From: a virus
Direction: 5' to 3' (one strand)
Length of the DNA stretch: 29,707 nucleotides
IMG/VR virus record: IMGVR_UViG_3300037264_000448
Location: 1-29,707 of that record
Shown here: in pieces, positions 24,495 through 29,707 of the stretch
How positions within the stretch are numbered: position 1 is the first letter of the stretch
Layout of the letters: each line of letters starts with the position of its first letter
Translations under genes and position numbers: made by a program
The notes under the pieces: generated by a model
What the model was told of the DNA's origin: nothing
The model's database searches: none
Seen by the model: the letters and a program-made list of their open reading frames with translations, nothing else

Positions 24495-25961
24495 TTATAT
24501 TGCGTTGACTGTATCGGCAACGTCTTGCAGCTTACTCGTAACAACTTGTGGGATCGGTACCTTGTGCTTCTCTAGGAAGCGTGCTACAAGGGCTGCATCG
24601 GTTAGTTTCTTGTTGAGACCCTCTAAGTAGATCTCGTCAATGGTCTTCTCAGCGATCAAGTGAAGTATTTGTACTGGTCCGGGCGAATCGATGCGATGAA
24701 TACGGTCTTCAGCTTGTCTCATTGCGATAGAGGATCTGTGCATGTCTGTAAAGATAGCAATGGATGCACGTTGTAGATTGATCGACTCTGACATTGTGTC
24801 GATTGTACCAGCTAAGACACGTACGTCGTGAGTACCGTCTTGGAACGCGGACAGATTGTAGTCGCGTTGTACTTGTGCAACGTCGCCTGAGATGGTGACA
24901 CAGTTGGGAATGTTGATTGGTAGTGCATTGATGAACTTTTTGACCTGTGAGAAGATGACGAACGGACGATCAGGATAATCTGTCATCCAGTCATTTATCC
25001 ACTGAATCTTAGTTGAGGGGAGATCGGTTCCGAGTAGAGTTGGATCGAGTGCCATCTGCTTTAACTTCCAGATGCGCGAAAGGGCGTTGGGAATGAACAT
25101 TTCGTCGTCTGGATCGTCTGTAAGCGAAAGGACGGTTTCACTTTCAAGTCGATCGTAAAGTGCTTGCTGCTTGTCGTTAAGTTTGATTGGAATATAGGTA
25201 ATGGTCTTTTGCGGCATCCCAGGTGCAGTTTCTCGTCGTAGATAGTACGGTGCTACGCGCTCAGCGAAGTGGTTAAGGTTTTTAGGCCCAATAATCGCTC
25301 GACCCCCATGAGGCAGATTATAGTAGTCAACGTAGTAATCGTAGAAGGGCCAGTATGCACGAAACTGTTCAGAGTCGAACCAGTTCAGCAACGACCAAAA
25401 GTCAGCTGGAGACTTATCTTGTGGCGTACCTGTTAGTGCCCACTTCTTCGAACACGAAATCCGCTTGAGTGAACGGCTCATTTGTGCTTTACGGTTCTTG
25501 AAGCGGTGTGCCTCGTCTGCAACAATGAACTCCCAGATCCCGTACTTGATCAGTTTAGACGCTATGTCGCGTTGTACTCCTCCGCCAGGCTTGTACGGCG
25601 TAGCTAACGCTTCGTGATGAAGTAGTAAGTATCCACGTTTACGTTTGTGGGTAGCAGGGTCGGGAGAATTAGGATTACCGAACCACGACTGTACCTTCTC
25701 TTCGTTGTAGATACCTCCAGGTAGTGACGTACAGATCTCAGCACTAGGGTCAATCGCCTTAATCATCTTCCGCCAGTACGGCTTCGCTAACGGTCGGCAA
25801 ACGATAATACCAGGACCATTTAGGTCACGGGTAACGAACAACATCATTACCGTCTTACCCATACCCTGTTTGTCGGCGAGCATTGCATTGGGGTGCACCT
25901 TTAGGAAGTTGATAGCTTCAACTTGATAGTCGTAAGGTACGTACGTTTGCGGATGGGCCAT
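24495..25961 (-). CDS. SNF2-type superfamily 2 DNA helicase/translocase
   Basis: A 488-residue ATPase. Motifs in order: YDYQVEAINFL (Q-motif-like), Walker A in ADKQGMGKT (29-37), IIVCRPLAKP (Ia), VADEAH (DEAH at 149-152), ALTGTP (III, 175-180), then the C-terminal RecA lobe with FVIFSQVKKF (IV), SESINLQRAS (V) and QAEDRIHRIDSPG (VI, with its arginine fingers). The arrangement is that of compact phage SNF2 helicases, possibly for fork or branch remodelling. The ATG has only a distant AAAGGAT, but the HNH stop is 29 bases upstream, so re-initiation is possible. Confidence 0.9.
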   Translation of the reverse strand: MAHPQTYVPYDYQVEAINFLKVHPNAMLADKQGMGKTVMMLFVTRDLNGPGIIVCRPLAKPYWRKMIKAIDPSAEICTSLPGGIYNEEKVQSWFGNPNSPDPATHKRKRGYLLLHHEALATPYKPGGGVQRDIASKLIKYGIWEFIVADEAHRFKNRKAQMSRSLKRISCSKKWALTGTPQDKSPADFWSLLNWFDSEQFRAYWPFYDYYVDYYNLPHGGRAIIGPKNLNHFAERVAPYYLRRETAPGMPQKTITYIPIKLNDKQQALYDRLESETVLSLTDDPDDEMFIPNALSRIWKLKQMALDPTLLGTDLPSTKIQWINDWMTDYPDRPFVIFSQVKKFINALPINIPNCVTISGDVAQVQRDYNLSAFQDGTHDVRVLAGTIDTMSESINLQRASIAIFTDMHRSSIAMRQAEDRIHRIDSPGPVQILHLIAEKTIDEIYLEGLNKKLTDAALVARFLEKHKVPIPQVVTSKLQDVADTVNAI

Positions 25962-25990
25962 TGACTATTCGGTATCCTTTAGTGGGATTA

Positions 25991-26467
25991 CTAACACAAC
26001 AGATCGTCCTGTTGTGGTGGTAGTAACAAACGTGATTTACCTTCGCGTATTGTGTGGTGCTGATGACAAACCCATACGCCTATCCGCCAGTTCTTTAAAT
26101 CGTACGGATCGGGACGCGAGGGTGTGCCCGTATGGTGAAATTCAAGACGTTCGTCTGTACACTCGATACTATATAGGCCGAGGTCTTGACACTGTTTGGG
26201 TTTCACCATTTCGCCACGCTTCAGAGCGTTCTGTACTTCGCGGCGAGCAAACGTTTCGGGTGAGTCGTAACGCTTCTTTTGGTAACGCAGTCGCTTGTTT
26301 CGTGACTTCATCCCCTGCTTACACCAGGTCGACTTACCCCAACGGCTTTTACCCGCACGTGGGTTGTCATAAAACAAGTCGATCGGGTGCATCTTCTTAT
26401 GTTTTGTGCACCAAAGCTCTGTGGGTCGTATTCCAACAGGTTTAGGCTCAGGCTCAGGCTCAGGCAT
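25991..26467 (-). CDS. HNH endonuclease-like protein, 158 aa
   Basis: The C-terminal half carries an HNH signature: LEFHHTG, then LKNWRIGVWVCHQHH, giving the His-His, Asn and C-x-x-H-H order. The N-terminal half has LWCTKHKKMHP and STWCKQGMKSRN, which look like a partial zinc knuckle as in recombination endonuclease VII-type proteins, then a basic helical linker. The first residues are a PEPEPEPKP repeat. It sits between the RuvC/TM genes and the SNF2 helicase, 6 bases after the upstream stop. It could be a recombination or packaging nuclease, or a freestanding homing endonuclease; context favours the former slightly. Confidence 0.75.
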   Translation of the reverse strand: MPEPEPEPKPVGIRPTELWCTKHKKMHPIDLFYDNPRAGKSRWGKSTWCKQGMKSRNKRLRYQKKRYDSPETFARREVQNALKRGEMVKPKQCQDLGLYSIECTDERLEFHHTGTPSRPDPYDLKNWRIGVWVCHQHHTIREGKSRLLLPPQQDDLLC

Positions 26468-26473
26468 CAGTAG

Positions 26474-26857
26474 TTAGCCACTGAGTAAGGTAGCGATCCT
26501 GTACACTATGGCACCCATAGTAACTACTAGCAACACGCCTAGCGCACCTACAACTAGACCCGTAGCGACTCCTTTCGCATATGCTTCTTTGTGGTGTATC
26601 TGTACAGCTAAAGAGTTGCTCAAGAAGATCTTAGCCATTAGTTTAGCACCGGCCACACGTTCTGCACGAGAACCTACCCACCACGAGAAACTTGCGATGG
26701 GCATCTGTTTCCCATCCAATGTCTCATTTGAATGAGGCATTGGCGATGATAGTATGATTGGATTACGTTCAGTAGCCTCGTCGTACGTCGCTCGTACGAC
26801 TGCCCTTAACACTTCGTCTAAGTCGATCTCTCCATCGAAGCCAGTTGTAGAGTCCAT
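26474..26857 (-). CDS. Putative membrane-anchored protein, 127 aa
   Basis: ATG 26857 is chosen because AAAGGATG lies about 9 bases upstream; GTG 26884 and ATG 26869 are alternatives. The gene overlaps the end of the RuvC-like gene by 89 bp in another frame. The product has an acidic N-terminus (DGEIDLDEVLRAVV), a polar middle and a C-terminal hydrophobic helix (TGLVVGALGVLLVVTMGAIV) with short basic ends, so it is probably a tail-anchored membrane protein. The family is not recognised. The next start (HNH) is 6 bases past its stop. Confidence 0.55.
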   Translation of the reverse strand: MDSTTGFDGEIDLDEVLRAVVRATYDEATERNPIILSSPMPHSNETLDGKQMPIASFSWWVGSRAERVAGAKLMAKIFLSNSLAVQIHHKEAYAKGVATGLVVGALGVLLVVTMGAIVYRIATLLSG

Positions 26858-27266
26858 GTTTGAGTGCATCCTTTCTATGTTCACCTACAGGGAGTTCTGA
26901 CAATCCAAGACGTTCGAGCAAAAGTTGATTGGATATTGCTTTCATGTCACTCGGGTTTTGATACATGAGGGTAGCCCCAAGTAAGGCAGCGATGATCTCG
27001 ATTCGGCCACGAACCACTGCAGCCATCTGTTCTTGATTTGTTTGGTACTCGGCCTTACCTGCGAACAGTCGCCACTTCTCAATTACAAAGATGCCGGCTT
27101 GCCAGTCCGCAAGGGCCGAAATTTCTACCTGTCTCATGTACCAATCCGCCAAAGTAGAAGGATCGTCATCGAACTCGTGCGTGTGAAGTACACGAATGGT
27201 ATGTTCGTCGTATTCAAATCGGGCATAGCCGGTCGTTACACCTGGATCCCACGAATGTAGTATCAT
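26769..27266 (-). CDS. RuvC-like Holliday junction resolvase
   Basis: The RNase H-like fold of RuvC is indicated by the first-strand Asp in SWDPGVTTGYA (D7), Glu in FVIEKW (E63) and the C-terminal H-R-K-D-A pattern in EHRKDALKHGL (H130, D133). At 165 residues it matches RuvC length, with a basic tail (LRRSVKGSRTS). It probably resolves recombination or replication junctions before packaging. The ATG overlaps the DpdA stop (ATGA), so the two are translationally coupled. The 3' end overlaps the following membrane-protein gene. Confidence 0.8.
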   Translation of the reverse strand: MILHSWDPGVTTGYARFEYDEHTIRVLHTHEFDDDPSTLADWYMRQVEISALADWQAGIFVIEKWRLFAGKAEYQTNQEQMAAVVRGRIEIIAALLGATLMYQNPSDMKAISNQLLLERLGLSELPVGEHRKDALKHGLYNWLRWRDRLRRSVKGSRTSDVRRGY

Positions 27267-28138
27267 TTATTCCAATCAATTCTACTGTTCGTAACGAACT
27301 GTTGAGAAAGCCGCATACTTAGATAGTCTACATTAGCCATTACTGAAGGAGGCCATGCCAACTCTGCTCCTATCAGCAGTTGTGACTTATCCTTAAAATT
27401 ACCCAAGAAAGGTACTAAAGTGTCGAAGGGCTCAATCTTATGTTTAAATTGTGCAGCAGCAACTGGGAGAGAGGTGTCCCACGATCGAATGCGTTCGCCG
27501 TAAAACATTTCGTTGGCTCCACCCCAAACGCCAAGCATGTGCACTTTGTACTGTTCAGGGACAAGTTGAATGGCACGTAGGCGTGCCTGAGGACTATAAC
27601 TCTCGAGCACTTTGGGGATGCCTACAACTTGGAACATGTCGCCGAACTCTCTAATGCCTGCTATGAGACAATTTTCCCATTCCTGTAGAGAAAGACCTTG
27701 TGGAATGAACATGAATCGGGGATCGCGATCCTGGTTACGTAGCGAATATAATTGTGGGCCGCACGCGTCAAGGAAGTTGAGAGCTGAGATTAGGGTACCG
27801 TGTGCGTCCTGAAAGACGTCAGGAATAACCACTTCTTGCGGTTGTAGTTCTTGGATGACGTCGAAGAACTGTTTAACTGTAATATGGACGTTGCTATCAG
27901 GTGCACCAGTTGAGATGTGTTGCCAGTCGAGGATAGTAAACGCTGCGCCATGACTTACATCAACGGTAGGTTCGCCACCGCCACGAATTAGATCGTACCA
28001 TATTGCGTCAGTTACGATCTGATAGACGTGTCTGTACAGAGGGTATCGAACGTACCAGGCAGCCTGACAAAGGTGTGCATCACCTAAGAGGGTCCAATGA
28101 GGTTCTTGCGGTGGCGCTACAACGATGAGTTTAGTCAT
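27263..28138 (-). CDS. dpdA: DpdA-like 7-deazaguanine DNA transglycosylase
   Basis: DpdA proteins are relatives of tRNA-guanine transglycosylase that exchange guanine in DNA for preQ0 or a derivative. This 291-residue protein shows the family landmarks: VVIPDVFQD (Asp 107 and 111), MFIPQGLS (143-150), VVGIPK (171-176), VHMLGVWG (199-206) and IRSWDTSLP, where D221 is the likely nucleophile. It lacks the C-terminal zinc site of the tRNA enzymes, as phage DpdA types do. A complete preQ0 gene set on the same strand, 9-13 kb away, strongly supports the call. There is no Shine-Dalgarno; the ATG overlaps the upstream stop (ATGA), so expression depends on coupling. Sequence specificity cannot be read. 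Confidence 0.82.
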   Translation of the reverse strand: MTKLIVVAPPQEPHWTLLGDAHLCQAAWYVRYPLYRHVYQIVTDAIWYDLIRGGGEPTVDVSHGAAFTILDWQHISTGAPDSNVHITVKQFFDVIQELQPQEVVIPDVFQDAHGTLISALNFLDACGPQLYSLRNQDRDPRFMFIPQGLSLQEWENCLIAGIREFGDMFQVVGIPKVLESYSPQARLRAIQLVPEQYKVHMLGVWGGANEMFYGERIRSWDTSLPVAAAQFKHKIEPFDTLVPFLGNFKDKSQLLIGAELAWPPSVMANVDYLSMRLSQQFVTNSRIDWNK

Positions 28139-28356
28139 AAAAGGAAGGAAGGTTTCTGGATGCTACGGACGGTTCGAAAAGCAGCGAGTATGACTTGTGC
28201 GCGCCACTCACTCTGGTTAGCTTTGACCTCGACATTGTTGGTTGCGACAGCTTTGGCGCGTTGGGCACGTAGTTCTTCTTCCGTGAACGGCTGTGCCTGG
28301 TTAACGTCGATGAGTCCTTGAACGTAAGACGTCATGACGAATTCTCGCGATGGCAT
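28135..28356 (-). CDS. Hypothetical protein, 73 aa, coupled to dpdA
   Basis: The ATG has AGAGGAT about 8 bases upstream, and the TGA overlaps the dpdA ATG. The product is mostly helical and charged, with PFTEEELRAQRAKAV and SEWRAQVILAAFRTV, and no Cys or membrane segment. No family is recognised. Because dpdA has no ribosome binding site of its own, this small gene probably sets its translation and may encode a partner; the latter is speculation. Confidence 0.6.
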   Translation of the reverse strand: MPSREFVMTSYVQGLIDVNQAQPFTEEELRAQRAKAVATNNVEVKANQSEWRAQVILAAFRTVRSIQKPSFLL

Positions 28357-28388
28357 TTTAATTATCCTCTCTACCTAATTGTAGGTTG

Positions 28389-28535
28389 TCACTTGCGCGG
28401 GTGCGCATGACCCATCTTGTTGCAGCCGGAGCAACGGTACAGGTCGTAACCAGTATCCTTACCCCTTGTGGTTATGATTTTGCGTACGAAGTAGTACAGT
28501 GTGAAGCCGCAAAAGATACAACACCCGAAGATCAT
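28389..28535 (-). CDS. Micro-gene: zinc-ribbon protein, 48 aa
   Basis: The ATG is one base after the upstream TAA (TAA-C-ATG). The product reads with C5, C6 and C9 in MIFGCCIFCGF and a second C-x-x-C in LYRCSGCNK, then a His-rich basic end (MGHAHPRK), so a four-Cys zinc ribbon is likely. About 30 bases separate it from the next gene. The overlapping plus-strand frame at 28386-28580 is its mirror and has no context. The role is unknown. Confidence 0.6.
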   Translation of the reverse strand: MIFGCCIFCGFTLYYFVRKIITTRGKDTGYDLYRCSGCNKMGHAHPRK

Positions 28536-28536
28536 G

Positions 28537-28848
28537 TTATGACCCTAGTGCGGGTAGAGGTAGTGCGGATAGACTTTTAAACTCTACGGCGACCATGCCA
28601 ACGTATACGTGCGCAGGAACACTAGCTGGTTTGGCCCTGAGTAGTTTAACAGACGCCACCATGCTACCATCCTCACATATTTCGAACTCGCCGATGAGAA
28701 GAGCATCAAAGGGTAGACCGGTTTGGCGTTCTAACTCAGTCTCGAATTTGTTTGCTCCTTGCTTGTCTAACCATCGAATGTCAGCGACTGCGACTGCAAC
28801 TACGTTGTTGAGCAACGACTTTGAGTTCTTCGTGAATGTAACCTTCAT
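28537..28848 (-). CDS. Hypothetical protein, 103 aa
   Basis: The ATG lies 6 bases after the stop of the membrane micro-gene, with GAGAGGATG about 12 bases upstream. The product is alpha/beta with VTFTKNSKSLLNNVVAVAVAD at the start, LLIGEFEICEDGSMVASVKLL in the middle and a Leu/Pro-rich end. No Cys pair, signal or catalytic pattern is evident. It is flanked stop-to-start by two micro-genes, so it is part of the early accessory cluster. Not recognised. Confidence 0.55.
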   Translation of the reverse strand: MKVTFTKNSKSLLNNVVAVAVADIRWLDKQGANKFETELERQTGLPFDALLIGEFEICEDGSMVASVKLLRAKPASVPAHVYVGMVAVEFKSLSALPLPALGS

Positions 28849-28854
28849 GTCAGT

Positions 28855-28953
28855 TTAGTCATCCTCTCTGTCGAGCCATAGGGCGAACGCGAACATGATT
28901 GTAATAGCAACTACGAGTGTAATAGCTTCGAGGAGTGGCATCTGGAGCGTCAT
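28855..28953 (-). CDS. Micro-gene: single-helix membrane peptide, 32 aa
   Basis: The ATG follows the upstream TAA by 3 bases, and the TAA is 6 bases before the next ATG. The peptide is MTLQMPLLE, then a hydrophobic span (ITLVVAITIMFAFALWL) and an acidic end DREDD, that is, one membrane helix with a charged tail. Such small phage peptides often act on the host membrane, but nothing here shows a function. Support is from tight packing and composition. Confidence 0.5.
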   Translation of the reverse strand: MTLQMPLLEAITLVVAITIMFAFALWLDREDD

Positions 28954-28956
28954 GAC

Positions 28957-29178
28957 TTAGTCCACTACCATGATGAAAAAGCCGGGGGTGTTCGGCAAAG
29001 GCGTCCATCCAGTAGTACTGAAGCCTGTTGCTAGGATAGCTTCTTCGCTATAGATGGGTATAGCTATGTTATCCTCTCGGATGATGTGACCTTGCGAGTC
29101 ACAAGGCTTGCACCCATCTTCGCACTCCCAATCAGGATTTGTTGTGGTCGGCGACTTGTGCCAATGTATTTTGGGCAC
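28957..29178 (-). CDS. Hypothetical protein with clustered cysteines, 73 aa
   Basis: The start is GTG, 5 bases after the upstream stop, without a clear ribosome binding site, so coupling is likely. The N-terminus has HWHKSPTTTNPDWECEDGCKPC, shown here in part as W-E-C-E-D-G-C-K-P-C, three Cys and several His that could bind a metal. The remainder is beta-prone and aromatic (TPGFFIMVVD at the end). No family is recognised. Confidence 0.5.
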   Translation of the reverse strand: MPKIHWHKSPTTTNPDWECEDGCKPCDSQGHIIREDNIAIPIYSEEAILATGFSTTGWTPLPNTPGFFIMVVD

Positions 29179-29183
29179 GATGA

Positions 29184-29540
29184 TTACGATCTGTATGATG
29201 AACCAGTGTCGGATCGATCCATATGCTTGACGACGAGCTCCGCGTAGTTTCTAATGTCCACCCAATGGTCCCTATCCTGTGGCGATGCGATTGCGCGAAT
29301 GAGCTTGTTCAAGATGATGAACCAGTTGAAGAAGTAACCCGTCTGTTGTAGAAGTGTGGTATATTCATCAAGGATGATAAACGCCCACACACGACCTGTA
29401 AGTAGCCACGCTGCGCCATACTGCGCATTACGAGCAGTCATAACTTCGTCAGGTGTCATTGTCACTGTCTTTTCGATAGTTGGTGGGACAAAGCTCTTTT
29501 TGTCGTCGAACGGATCGAACGGATTGGCTTGGGGTATCAT
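29184..29540 (-). CDS. Nmad1/DUF1599-like protein, 118 aa
   Basis: ATG 29540 overlaps the upstream TGA (ATGA). After a low-complexity start (IPQANPFDPFDDKK), residues 30-110 show the pattern I associate with DUF1599 (nucleotide modification associated domain 1): TARNAQYGAAWLL, then an aromatic helix, KLIRAIASPQDRDHW and VDIRNYAELVVKHM with its Asp-x-x-x-Tyr. These small helical proteins resemble MazG-type folds and occur in phages with modified nucleotides. A link to the preQ0 system is suggestive only. Assignment is by pattern memory. Confidence 0.5.
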   Translation of the reverse strand: MIPQANPFDPFDDKKSFVPPTIEKTVTMTPDEVMTARNAQYGAAWLLTGRVWAFIILDEYTTLLQQTGYFFNWFIILNKLIRAIASPQDRDHWVDIRNYAELVVKHMDRSDTGSSYRS

Positions 29541-29707
29541 GAGACGTACTCGTCGGGACTATAAAGCTCTGGAGCCTGAATCTGTAGCCACTCGGCGAAT
29601 CCCCATAGTACTTCGAACAGCGGAGACCTTTCGGGTACTTCACCGAAGTTTGCGTCACGACTCTCTTGTGAATACTTGTCGTATAGCTCGGTGAGCTTGG
29701 TCTTGAC
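29537..29707 (-). CDS. C-terminal fragment of a gene cut by the right edge
   Basis: The minus-strand frame is open from the right edge for 56 codons to a TGA that overlaps the next start. The visible end reads VKTKLTELYDKYSQESRDA, then a region with RSPLFEVLWGFAEWLQIQ and APELYSPDEYVS. It is helical and charged. The function cannot be told from the fragment; coupling shows it belongs to the same operon. Confidence 0.6.
   Translation of the reverse strand, partial: VKTKLTELYDKYSQESRDANFGEVPERSPLFEVLWGFAEWLQIQAPELYSPDEYVS

Noticed and set aside
28386-28580. Plus-strand frame of 64 codons
   Set aside because: Opposite to the zinc-ribbon micro-gene, which has fitting stop-start spacing and Cys pairs; the plus frame has no neighbours on its strand.
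28845-28862. Five-codon frame overlapping the start of the 103-residue gene
   Set aside because: Too short to support; the ATG is part of the ribosome binding region.
1-29707. tRNA genes, insertion sequences, integrase or attachment sites
   Set aside because: None seen on reading both strands; a tRNA scan was not possible here.

Overview
The window is part of the genome of a tailed double-stranded DNA bacteriophage (Caudoviricetes), probably with a long siphovirus-type tail. The evidence is a tape-measure-like protein followed by baseplate and fibre proteins, two lysin-type hydrolases, and a phage replication and recombination set with its own family A polymerase and primase-polymerase. No terminase, portal, capsid, integrase or tRNA gene is visible, so the window covers only part of the genome. 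The host cannot be named from the sequence; the cell-wall hydrolases only point to a bacterium with peptidoglycan.

Left block, plus strand, 1-11621. A tape-measure-like protein is cut by the left edge. It is followed by a small tail protein, a large baseplate protein with a PKD-like domain and an Asp-box beta-propeller, four smaller tail/fibre proteins, a short protein made of four 17-residue repeats, a GH25-like lysozyme, and a TIM-barrel glycosidase with an SH3-like tail. Genes abut or overlap by a few bases, as in one late operon.

Right block, minus strand, 29707 down to 11581, convergent with the first block; the two blocks overlap tail to tail by 41 bp. In transcription order it holds: small accessory genes with an Nmad1/DUF1599-like protein; a DpdA-like DNA transglycosylase; a RuvC-like resolvase; an HNH protein; an SNF2-type helicase; a Cas4/RecB-type nuclease; a Sak4-like recombination ATPase; a DUF669-like putative ssDNA-binding protein; a primase-polymerase/helicase; then queC, a small zinc-binding protein, queD, queE, folE, a MazG-like pyrophosphohydrolase, a small unknown gene, a uracil-DNA-glycosylase/exonuclease/polymerase I fusion and a last unknown gene.

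How the parts work together: FolE, QueD, QueE and QueC form the complete route from GTP to 7-cyano-7-deazaguanine (preQ0). The DpdA-like protein could swap preQ0 for guanine in the phage DNA, a known type of anti-restriction modification. MazG and the polymerase-fused uracil glycosylase fit control of nucleotide pools and removal of uracil. Sak4, the DUF669-like protein, the nuclease, the helicase and the resolvase look like a recombination-dependent replication module.

Points for a second look: a large tail gene without a usable start codon in its 5' coding region (3653-3853); a perfect 12-bp hairpin before the primase whose loop can pair with the primase ribosome binding region; the uncharacterised zinc-binding gene between queC and queD; and several micro-genes, two with membrane helices and one zinc ribbon, placed stop-to-start between larger genes.
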